Positions 1 through 5,168 of a stretch of 5,202 nucleotides of DNA are shown here, in pieces. A program made the translations under genes and the position numbers. The notes beneath the pieces were generated by a model. It was not told where the DNA came from. It did no database searches and saw only the letters and a list, made by a program, of their open reading frames with translations. Origin of the DNA: Nitrospinota bacterium (lineage in GTDB: Bacteria > UBA8248 > JACPRG01); contig JASLXW010000309.1 in the NCBI GenBank assembly GCA_030740135.1, forward strand, positions 1 to 5,202, given 5' to 3'. Every line of letters starts with the position of its first letter. Within the stretch, counting starts at the first letter, position 1.

Positions 1-1378
1 CGGAGCGGTCAGCGTCCATATGCCGGTCACGGGGCGGGAGCATGAGTTCGGTGGTGTACTCAAGGTCACCGATGCCAAAGGCATCGTGGCGCCCGCGGAG
101 TTTCGCAGGAACGATTTTGTTTCGATGATCGGCGGTATCGCGGCGAAATTCGGGGCCTTGGAAACGCTGGTGGCGGTGGGAGGAGACCCAAAGGATCCGG
201 GATGGGTGACGTATGAGCGGTTGTTGTCCGGGGCGCCGGACGACAGGCCCAGGCCGGATCGGCGTGCGGCGGCCTCGGAGGTTACGGCGTTTCTGTTCAC
301 ATCGGGAGCTTCCGGAGATCCCAAGGGTGTGATGCACAGCTCGAATACGATTGGCGCAATGAACACAACGGTAGCGCAGGCATATGGCCTGGGACCGGAT
401 GATGTGATGTTCATGGGCGCCCCCCTGGGCTACTCGGCGGGTCTTGTGCACGGCGTCCGGCTTGCCATCTACCTGGGGGCGACGCTGGTCCTTCAGGAGT
501 CGTGGAATGGCGACCGCGCCCTGGAAATCATGGCGAAGGAAGGGGCCACGTACACCTTGATGACGCCCACGCTCCTTCGGGATCTGTTGAAGAGCGATGC
601 GTTCGCCGGATATGCCGACCGCTTGTCGCTGCGGATTCTGTTCTGTGGCGGCGCCTACGTGCCGGGCGACCTTCTGCGTTTGGCGCACGAAAGAATGCCG
701 CGGACGTTGACGTCGGCCTTCTGGGGAATGACGGAGGGAATTGGTTCGGCCTGCAGGCTCGGAACGCCGGAGGAGCGTGTATTCTCGACGGACGGCCAAC
801 CCTTGCCGGGGACCGAGTTGAAAATCCTCATGGAAGACGGGGGTGAGGCCCGGGCGGGTGAGGAAGGCGAGCTCGTCATGCGGGGGCCCCAGTTATTTCT
901 GGGATATTTCAACAGGCCGGAGATGAACGAGGAAGCCTTCACGTCCGGGGGATGGTTCCGAACCGGCGACGTGGGTGCGATCGACTTGGAGGGCTACCTC
1001 AAGATCACCGGGCGCCGGAAGGAGCTCATCATCCGGGGCGGGGTGAACATCTCACCGGGAGAGATAGAGGCGAAGCTGCTTGGCGACCCGAGAATCCGGC
1101 AGCTTGCGGTCGTGGACATGCCTGATGCGCGCCTGGGCGAGCGCGTGTGCGCTTGCGTTGTCCCAGGTGCGGGAGGCGAGGATCTGACGCTCGAGGACCT
1201 CATAGAGATCGCCTGGCGACAAGGGCTTGCGAAGCACAAGTGGCCCGAGCGCCTGGAGATCATGGATGCGTTTCCGGCGAGCCCGGCTGGAAAACTTCAG
1301 CGGCCGGCCTTGCGGGAATACGTCCGGAGAAGAATCGAAGCGGAAGGTGCAGGGGGGGCCGCCGATGCCGACGCTTGA
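1..1378 (+). CDS. Acyl-CoA synthetase / AMP-dependent ligase, 5'-truncated by the window edge
   Basis: This is a class I adenylate-forming enzyme (ANL superfamily), which activates a carboxylic acid with ATP to an acyl-AMP and normally passes it to CoA. The reading frame is open from base 2, before the first visible ATG at 20, so the true start lies upstream. About 458 codons are visible against a usual 500-550, so roughly the first 80-100 residues are missing. Counting from the ATG at 20, the core motifs appear in order: the phosphate loop TSGASGDPKGV (94-104), FWGMTEG (234-240), TGDVG (315-319), the hinge region GRRKELIIRGGVNISPGEIE (331-350) and the C-terminal PAGKLQR with catalytic Lys425. 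All key residues are present, so it should be active. The next gene starts 14 bases before its stop, which implies co-translation. Overall style recalls ligases for medium-chain, alicyclic or aromatic acids, but the substrate is not determined. Confidence 0.93.
   Translation, partial: GAVSVHMPVTGREHEFGGVLKVTDAKGIVAPAEFRRNDFVSMIGGIAAKFGALETLVAVGGDPKDPGWVTYERLLSGAPDDRPRPDRRAAASEVTAFLFTSGASGDPKGVMHSSNTIGAMNTTVAQAYGLGPDDVMFMGAPLGYSAGLVHGVRLAIYLGATLVLQESWNGDRALEIMAKEGATYTLMTPTLLRDLLKSDAFAGYADRLSLRILFCGGAYVPGDLLRLAHERMPRTLTSAFWGMTEGIGSACRLGTPEERVFSTDGQPLPGTELKILMEDGGEARAGEEGELVMRGPQLFLGYFNRPEMNEEAFTSGGWFRTGDVGAIDLEGYLKITGRRKELIIRGGVNISPGEIEAKLLGDPRIRQLAVVDMPDARLGERVCACVVPGAGGEDLTLEDLIEIAWRQGLAKHKWPERLEIMDAFPASPAGKLQRPALREYVRRRIEAEGAGGAADADA
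1351..1358 (+). promoter_or_regulatory. Purine-rich ribosome binding site for the alpha/beta hydrolase, within a G7 run
   Basis: The sequence AGGGGGGG lies six bases before the ATG at 1365 and is the only purine-rich block at Shine-Dalgarno distance. It supports that ATG over the far-upstream in-frame ATG at 1227, which would lie deep inside the synthetase gene and add 46 residues unlike the family. The site is not a canonical GGAGG, so coupling to termination of the upstream gene probably contributes to initiation. Confidence 0.45.
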
Positions 1379-2171
1379 GCACGAAGGCGTGAAGATCCAC
1401 TTTGAAGAAGAGGGCCGGGGCGATCCGGTTCTGTTGATCATGGGTTTGGGGTGCCCGGGCCGGTTGTGGCGGTATCAAGTGCCGCGGCTTGCGGAGCGGT
1501 TCCGGGTCATCACGTTCGACAATCGCGGTGGGGGGGGAAGCGATAAGCCGGCCGATGGGTACTCGATTGAGGCGATGGCCGATGATGCGGCGAGGCTTCT
1601 TTCCGCGCTCGGCGTGTCGCGCGCGCATATCGCCGGCCTCTCCATGGGAGGCGCGATCGCTCAGCGGCTTGCCATTGATTTTCCCGACGTTGTCCGAAAA
1701 CTTGTGTTGGTGGGCACCTGGGCGAAAACCCAGGCTTTCGGCAGAGAGCTGCTGGGGGCCTGGCGGCAGATCGCGGAGCACTGCGGGATGGAGGTCCTGA
1801 CAAGGCTCACGATGACCCAGTACCTCACACCGGATTTTTTCGATGAGAAGGTCGAGGTCGTGCAAACGCTGAGGCAAGACTTTCTTGCGGAGCCGCAGCC
1901 GGTTTATGGCTACATCGGCCAGAATCTGGCGTGTGAGGCCCACTCGGCGCTGGCGGAGCTTGGGGGTATCCGCGCCGAGACCCTTGTTGTTGTGGGTCGG
2001 CGGGATGGGCAGACACCGGTCGGCGCCGCAAATGAATTGGCTTCGAACATACCGGGGGCGAAGCTGGAGATCCTCTCCGGTGTCGGCCACGGTCTCGTAT
2101 GGGAGGATCCGGAGTCCTTCAACGACCTGCTCTCGGGTTTTCTTGCAGGATCCGAGAAAGCCGATCGGTAG
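1365..2171 (+). CDS. Alpha/beta-fold hydrolase (3-oxoadipate enol-lactonase-like)
   Basis: A 268-residue soluble serine hydrolase of the alpha/beta fold; single-domain members usually have 250-300 residues. Seen directly: PVLLIMGLG (21-29, oxyanion-hole strand and loop, with GLG in place of the commoner HG), FDNRGGGGSD (51-60), the nucleophile elbow GLSMG with Ser93, the acid Asp214 in VVGRRDGQTPV, and the catalytic His242 in GVGHGLVWEDPE. There is no signal peptide or membrane segment. I chose the ATG at 1365 because the protein then begins at the first beta strand, as is usual for the family. It overlaps the acyl-CoA synthetase by 14 bases in another frame, so the two form an operon. Its likely role is to hydrolyse an ester, enol-lactone or C-C bond in a carboxylate pathway. 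Family resemblance (PcaD-like) does not fix the substrate, and thioesterase or esterase roles are equally possible. Confidence 0.92.
   Translation: MPTLEHEGVKIHFEEEGRGDPVLLIMGLGCPGRLWRYQVPRLAERFRVITFDNRGGGGSDKPADGYSIEAMADDAARLLSALGVSRAHIAGLSMGGAIAQRLAIDFPDVVRKLVLVGTWAKTQAFGRELLGAWRQIAEHCGMEVLTRLTMTQYLTPDFFDEKVEVVQTLRQDFLAEPQPVYGYIGQNLACEAHSALAELGGIRAETLVVVGRRDGQTPVGAANELASNIPGAKLEILSGVGHGLVWEDPESFNDLLSGFLAGSEKADR
1530..1537 (+). repeat. G8 homopolymer tract inside the hydrolase gene
   Basis: Eight consecutive G bases encode part of the conserved DNRGxGxSD loop of the alpha/beta hydrolase (protein residues about 55-58). The reading frame and motif length are canonical with eight G, so the gene is intact as given. 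Tracts of this length can be slippage-prone in replication, transcription or sequencing. Confidence 0.6.
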
Positions 2172-2183
2172 GGGTCCTGCCGA
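2165..2183 (+). other. Short hairpin over the hydrolase stop codon
   Basis: Bases 2165-2172 pair with 2176-2183 (eight pairs including one G-U) around a three-base loop, with the TAG stop (2169-2171) in the left arm. No T-run follows, so it is not an intrinsic terminator. It may be chance in GC-rich DNA, or a 3'-end stabilising structure. Confidence 0.2.
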
Positions 2184-2330
2184 AGACTGGGGCGCTACCC
2201 ATTTCTTGCCGGCCCGTCGCTCATTTTCGGCTTGGTTCAAATTGTGCGTTGCGGACGGCTCCTTTTGGTGGCGCCGGCCTTGTGCCTATCCCATCTGTGC
2301 TTTCCTTGTCGATGCAAAGGGATTACTTAT

Positions 2331-2362
2331 CGCCGACTCTCCGTGATCATGGGGAGTCGGCG
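2331..2362. repeat. 12-bp inverted repeat (stem-loop) in the convergent gap
   Basis: The arms CGCCGACTCTCC (2331-2342) and GGGGAGTCGGCG (2351-2362) pair over 12 positions, 11 Watson-Crick and one G-U. The loop is eight bases (GTGATCAT), itself containing the palindrome TGATCA. No T-run follows on either strand, so it is not a standard Rho-independent terminator. Possible roles are a transcript 3'-end barrier for the plus-strand operon, a protein-binding site, or a copy of a dispersed palindromic repeat. Copy number in the genome would separate these. Confidence 0.6.
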
Positions 2363-2403
2363 TGGATGGGAGACCGTCGCGATATGGGTCGCTTGAGGCC
2401 TTG

Positions 2404-2431
2404 GGAGATCCGGGGAGCAGACCGGTTCTCC
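2404..2431. repeat. Second stem-loop in the convergent gap
   Basis: GGAGATCCGG (2404-2413) faces CCGGTTCTCC (2422-2431) across an eight-base loop. Nine of ten positions pair, with one T-T mismatch in the middle. It lies 41 bases after the 2331-2362 stem-loop and 36 bases before the minus-strand terminator. No T-run adjoins it on either strand. It could help end plus-strand transcription together with its neighbour, but function is inferred only from position. Confidence 0.4.
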
Positions 2432-2467
2432 ACATTGCTTGCTTCATTGTGAAACCCTCCAGGAGGA

Positions 2468-2495
2468 AAAACCCGGATCAGAGGACCGGGGTTTT
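2468..2495 (-). terminator. Rho-independent terminator overlapping the nitrilase stop codon
   Basis: Read on the minus strand, CCCGG and CCGGG form a GC-rich stem around a nine-base loop. Four further A-T pairs lie outside it after one bulged C, and the right arm ends in TTTTT. This is the classical intrinsic terminator layout for the minus-strand operon. The TGA stop of the C-N hydrolase gene (2478-2480) lies in the loop, so the last codons form the stem. On the plus strand the same element ends in TTTT, so it may also stop transcripts arriving from the convergent operon. Confidence 0.75.
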
Positions 2496-3395
2496 GACCC
2501 CTGCGTCCAGGTGATAGACCTCGGGCCGCCGGGCCTGGAGAAACGGAAGCTTCGCCCGCCCCTCGGCGATCAGTCCCAGGTCGAGCGTGGCGCCGATGAC
2601 GCCCTCTTCCATGGACGGTCCCTCGGCCAGCGTGTTCCCCGCCGGGCCCAGGATCACGGCATGGCCGAAGTATGGGGTGGCCTTTCCGTCGAGCTCTTCC
2701 GTCCCCGCCCGATTCGTCGCCGCGACAAACAGCTGGTTTTCAAGGGCCCGGGTCCTGAGCTCCCAGAGCGTCTGCTCTTCCCGCTCGGGATACCAAGCGG
2801 GAATGCAGCTCGGGACGAAGATGACCTTCGCCCCCTGAAGCGCAAGGGTCCTCCAGGCTTCGGGGAAGCACCGGTCGTAGCAGACGAGAATGCCGATCCT
2901 CGCTTTCGGCGTCTCGAATACGGGCAGCCCCTCCCCCGGAGCAAAGTAAAAACTTTCCCTCAACCCCGCTGCTTCCACATCCGCGAGATGAGGCTTTCGG
3001 AAGCAGGGGGTCGCCGTCCCATCGGGGCAGGTTCCCGAGATAAGATCTCCCTCCGGGGAGATGACGGCGACGCTGTTGTAGTAGAGCTCTCCCGCCTGCT
3101 CACACAGGGGCAGAAGGATGGTCGCCTGCAGGGCCTTCGCCATCTCCCCCACCACCTCGGTGCTTTTCCCCGGCACGGTCTCCGCCCAGGCCAAGTGGCG
3201 GGCATCCTGATGACCACCGAAGTAGGGCGTCGTGGCCAACTCATTCATGAGGATGAAGTCGGGCTCGAAGCGGCCCGCCTCCGCGACGAGACGGCGGATC
3301 GTCTCGAGATTCGCCTCCTTGTCGTCGGACGCGGGCGGCAGTTGAATGGCGGACACACGAACCGTTCGGCCTTCTTTTCCGGATTCGGCGTTCAT
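2478..3395 (-). CDS. Nitrilase-superfamily C-N hydrolase, probable N-carbamoyl amidohydrolase
   Basis: A 305-residue cytoplasmic enzyme of the carbon-nitrogen hydrolase family, which uses a Glu-Lys-Cys triad to hydrolyse amides or N-carbamoyl groups. The triad is visible: Glu52 in MNELATTPYF, Lys134 in FRKPHLAD, and Cys172 in LVCYDRCFPE. A further conserved glutamate sits at 147 in RESFYFAPG, a segment typical of N-carbamoylputrescine amidase and beta-ureidopropionase relatives. Length fits the family. The start is supported by AGAGGAGG seven bases upstream. It follows a hydantoinase-like gene on the same strand, 150 bases away, which suggests it removes the carbamoyl group from the ring-opened product, releasing CO2 and NH3. 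The Cys motif CYDRCFPE differs from the CNDRRWPE type of classical D-carbamoylases, so the substrate may not be a D-amino acid derivative. A simple amidase role is the main alternative. Transcription should end at the hairpin over its stop codon. Confidence 0.9.
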   Translation of the reverse strand: MNAESGKEGRTVRVSAIQLPPASDDKEANLETIRRLVAEAGRFEPDFILMNELATTPYFGGHQDARHLAWAETVPGKSTEVVGEMAKALQATILLPLCEQAGELYYNSVAVISPEGDLISGTCPDGTATPCFRKPHLADVEAAGLRESFYFAPGEGLPVFETPKARIGILVCYDRCFPEAWRTLALQGAKVIFVPSCIPAWYPEREEQTLWELRTRALENQLFVAATNRAGTEELDGKATPYFGHAVILGPAGNTLAEGPSMEEGVIGATLDLGLIAEGRAKLPFLQARRPEVYHLDAGVKTPVL

Positions 3396-3402
3396 GGACC
3401 GG

Positions 3403-3410
3403 CCTCCTCT
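3403..3410 (-). promoter_or_regulatory. Shine-Dalgarno site of the C-N hydrolase gene
   Basis: AGAGGAGG on the minus strand, seven bases before the ATG at 3395. Near-perfect complementarity to the 16S rRNA tail fixes the start codon and suggests efficient independent initiation despite the 150-base gap from the upstream gene. Confidence 0.7.
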
Positions 3411-3414
3411 GATT

Positions 3415-3531
3415 TCATGGGGGCGGTAAAGACCTTACACCCGCTTTCAGGGGCTTCCTTTCGGCTCCGGGTCGGTTGACCCTCCGCTCAGAGCCCGTCC
3501 CGGTCGGCTCCGCCCCCCTGGACCCGCTCAT
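3415..3531 (-). CDS. Doubtful 38-codon ORF in the gap between hydantoinase and C-N hydrolase
   Basis: An ATG at 3531 opens 38 codons ending in TGA at 3415. It starts 14 bases after the hydantoinase stop and ends 19 bases before the next gene's ATG, so it nearly fills the 150-base gap. A possible AGGGA lies six bases before the ATG. The predicted peptide is basic and rich in Arg, Gly and Pro, with no motif, membrane segment or signal peptide. In GC-rich DNA such ORFs arise readily by chance, and the frame is also open upstream inside the hydantoinase gene. I list it for its position only; a structured intercistronic spacer is the likelier explanation. Confidence 0.13.
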   Translation of the reverse strand: MSGSRGAEPTGTGSERRVNRPGAERKPLKAGVRSLPPP

Positions 3532-3545
3532 TTTGATTCCCTGCG

Positions 3546-4898
3546 TCAACAACTGCGTTTCAGGAACTTTCCGGTGCCGGGCTTGCCGACGACCTTCCCG
3601 TTTTCGAACACCACTTCCCCGCGAACCATCGTGAGCGTCGGCCATCCCTTGAGCGTCATCCCCTCGTAGGGCGTAAAGTCGGACAGGCCCTGGAACATAT
3701 CGGCCGTGACCGTCACCTCTTTATTGGCATCGACGATCACCAGATCCGCGTCGAACCCCGTGCTCAACAGCCCCTTGTTCGTGAGACCGAACACCTTGGC
3801 CGTATTGGCGGAGCAGATCTCGACCAGCTTCGGCCAGGAGATGCGCCCCTTGTTCACCCCTTCGCTTAGGATCACGGGCAGAAGCGTGTCGACACCCGGC
3901 ATCCCCACGGTGGCCGACCAGAATTCCTCCTTGTGCTCCTTCCTGCACGGCGCGTGGTCCGACCCGATATGGGTGACCACCCCCTCACGGATTCCCTCCC
4001 AGAGGCGGTCGTTGTCCTCCTCCGCCCGCAAGGGAGGGTTCACCTTCCCGAGGATCCGGTCCACGTTGAACCGGGTCCGCGTCAGGTATTGCGGGCAGGT
4101 CTCCGCGTGCATTCTGATGCCGATCTCCCAGGCATACTTCGTGATGTTCACCCCTTCGCGAATGGTCATGTGGACCACGTAACAGGTCGGGTCGGTCTCC
4201 TTGGCGAAGTTGATGATCCGGTACATGGACTCGGCTTCGTTGTAATTGGGCCGGGTGTCGTGCCAATGGACCTCGTCCCCTCTGCCGGTCTCGAGGAACT
4301 CCTCCTTGAGCTTGAAGAAGATCTCGATGTTCTCGCAATGGAACATGGCGATGGCCCGGGGGCTGAGCCGGCCGATTTCGCGCATCCCCAGGAACAGGAT
4401 CCCGTCATCGATCCCCTGGAAACCATGAACCGCCTCGGCGCCCCGGTAGGGCACGAAGAATTTGAAGGACGTGACCCCGGCCTCGGCGGCCCGGGGGATC
4501 TCCTTCACTTGGTCCATGGTGAAGATGGCGGCGTGAAAGGTGCCGTCGATGAACGCGTTTTTCTCGAAGACGGCCTTGTGGGTCTCGATGCCGTCCACCA
4601 GTTTCCCGGCCTCCAGCATGAAGTGAATGACCGATGTAATCCCGCTGGCGACGGCATTCGAAGTGGCCCGGCATCCGTCCTCGAAGGAGTGCACCGGCCA
4701 ATCCATGTGGACGTGGGGGTCGATGACCCCGGGGATGACGTAGTGACCGCCGGCGTCGATGACCCGGCCGGATTCCAGGGGACACTCTCCGGACCCTTGC
4801 GCGACGATTTTCTCGTTATCGATCCCGATCCATCCTCCCTCAACGACGCCGGAGGGATGAACCACCTTTCCGTTCCTGACGACCGTGGCAACCTGCAT
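3546..4898 (-). CDS. Hydantoinase / dihydropyrimidinase-family cyclic amidohydrolase
   Basis: A 450-residue metal-dependent enzyme of the amidohydrolase superfamily that opens cyclic ureides such as hydantoins or dihydropyrimidines to N-carbamoyl acids. The binuclear metal site is complete: His62 and His64 in DPHVHMD, the lysine expected to be carboxylated at 146 in SFKFFVPY, His188 in FHCEN, His243 in VVHM, and Asp314 in GSDHAP. Tyr151, five residues after the lysine, matches the substrate-contacting tyrosine of hydantoinases. AETCPQYL (265-272), PPLR, and the tail YEGMTLKGWP ending in GKFLKRSC are family hallmarks. I chose the ATG at 4898 because AAGGAGG stands five bases before it and the protein then begins at the first beta strand. 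The frame is open for another 99 codons upstream, but that stretch is non-coding in character. Allantoinase and dihydroorotase are relatives; the tail and tyrosine favour hydantoinase. It is first in an operon with a probable N-carbamoyl amidohydrolase. Confidence 0.92.
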   Translation of the reverse strand: MQVATVVRNGKVVHPSGVVEGGWIGIDNEKIVAQGSGECPLESGRVIDAGGHYVIPGVIDPHVHMDWPVHSFEDGCRATSNAVASGITSVIHFMLEAGKLVDGIETHKAVFEKNAFIDGTFHAAIFTMDQVKEIPRAAEAGVTSFKFFVPYRGAEAVHGFQGIDDGILFLGMREIGRLSPRAIAMFHCENIEIFFKLKEEFLETGRGDEVHWHDTRPNYNEAESMYRIINFAKETDPTCYVVHMTIREGVNITKYAWEIGIRMHAETCPQYLTRTRFNVDRILGKVNPPLRAEEDNDRLWEGIREGVVTHIGSDHAPCRKEHKEEFWSATVGMPGVDTLLPVILSEGVNKGRISWPKLVEICSANTAKVFGLTNKGLLSTGFDADLVIVDANKEVTVTADMFQGLSDFTPYEGMTLKGWPTLTMVRGEVVFENGKVVGKPGTGKFLKRSC

Positions 4899-4903
4899 CT
4901 CGT

Positions 4904-4911
4904 CCTCCTTT
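4904..4911 (-). promoter_or_regulatory. Shine-Dalgarno site of the hydantoinase gene
   Basis: AAAGGAGG on the minus strand, five bases before the ATG at 4898. It decides the start over an in-frame ATG at 4916, only six codons upstream, because the AGGAGG block lies downstream of that codon and could not serve it. Confidence 0.75.
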
Positions 4912-4962
4912 CCCATGAAGGGTGGAAGAAGCGCGAACGGACATCCAACCCTTGGACCGAAT

Positions 4963-4979
4963 CGCAAATGCCTTTTGCG
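4963..4979. repeat. Inverted repeat CGCAAA-N5-TTTGCG upstream of the hydantoinase
   Basis: Perfect 6-bp arms separated by five bases, centred about 73 bases upstream of the hydantoinase ATG. The size and spacing suit a dimeric repressor or activator half-site pair, and as RNA it would form a small leader hairpin. No specific regulator can be named. Confidence 0.3.
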
Positions 4980-5022
4980 CTTTGAAGAACAGCCGGGTTT
5001 CGGATGGCTTCGCCCTCGATTG

Positions 5023-5033
5023 CCCCCCCGGAT
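5023..5033. repeat. Direct repeat copy 1, CCCCCCCGGAT
   Basis: This 11-base sequence recurs exactly at 5084-5094, 61 bases away. On the minus strand it reads ATCCGGGGGGG within the presumed leader of the hydantoinase operon. It may be a regulator site, part of a G-rich RNA structure, or simply shared low complexity. Confidence 0.35.
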
Positions 5034-5063
5034 GGAAAAATAACGGGATGAACGCGTATCGGT

Positions 5064-5075
5064 CGGACCGGTCCG
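5064..5075. promoter_or_regulatory. Perfect 12-bp palindrome, candidate operator
   Basis: CGGACCGGTCCG is identical to its reverse complement and has no spacer. It lies about 165 bases upstream of the hydantoinase ATG and downstream of the candidate promoter, where a repressor site would be effective. GC-rich DNA yields such palindromes by chance, so the assignment is tentative. Confidence 0.3.
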
Positions 5076-5083
5076 GCACGTCA

Positions 5084-5094
5084 CCCCCCCGGAT
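5084..5094. repeat. Direct repeat copy 2, CCCCCCCGGAT
   Basis: Exact second copy of the 11-base repeat at 5023-5033. A third, longer C-run (C8 at 5113-5120) follows, with GGATG found ten bases beyond it, so the region has three similar C-run and GGAT modules. Confidence 0.35.
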
Positions 5095-5138
5095 CCATGG
5101 CCGGGGCCCCTACCCCCCCCGCTTGCTTGGATGCCCTC

Positions 5139-5168
5139 ATGATAGGGTGCGTCCGGGAAAGGTGTCCA
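5139..5168 (-). promoter_or_regulatory. Candidate sigma-70-type promoter for the hydantoinase operon
   Basis: On the minus strand TGGACA (5163-5168) and TATCAT (5139-5144) each match five of six consensus bases of the -35 and -10 boxes, with an 18-base spacer. Transcription would begin near 5132 and give a leader of roughly 230 bases. It is the best pair of boxes I could find by eye in this region, and a closer promoter cannot be excluded. Confidence 0.35.

Larger units (their letters stand above)
2172..2477. other. Non-coding gap between convergent genes
   Basis: These 306 bases separate the ends of two convergent operons. I see no coding region with a recognisable product: the open frames that cross it are continuations of shadow frames from the flanking genes. 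Its contents are a short hairpin at the hydrolase stop, two clear inverted repeats (2331-2362 and 2404-2431), and one arm of the minus-strand terminator at the far end. The middle (about 2184-2330) shows nothing I can name. A convergent gap normally serves to stop transcription from both sides, and the structures fit that role, though only the last has a proper U-tract. Confidence 0.7.

Noticed and set aside
1227..1364. 46-codon N-terminal extension of the alpha/beta hydrolase from an upstream in-frame ATG
   Set aside because: It would lie wholly inside the synthetase gene and adds Arg/Ser-rich residues unlike any hydrolase N-terminus. The ATG at 1365 gives a family-typical start.
1260..2240. 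326-codon open frame on the minus strand opposite the alpha/beta hydrolase
   Set aside because: It is antisense to a gene with an intact catalytic triad, and its translation shows no domain and a composition typical of GC-rich shadow frames.
2236..2250. GGTTCAAAT-like sequence resembling a tRNA T-loop
   Set aside because: The flanking bases do not form a T-stem, and no acceptor, D or anticodon arm can be built around it.
2439..3479. 346-codon open frame on the plus strand opposite the C-N hydrolase
   Set aside because: It mirrors the real minus-strand gene, which has all catalytic residues and a strong ribosome binding site. The plus-strand frame has no recognisable motif.
4914..4916. Alternative hydantoinase ATG six codons upstream
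   Set aside because: The AGGAGG block lies downstream of it and could only serve the ATG at 4898.
3933..4985. 350-codon open frame on the plus strand opposite the hydantoinase
   Set aside because: Asp/Gly/Val/His-rich translation without motifs, antisense to a well-supported amidohydrolase.
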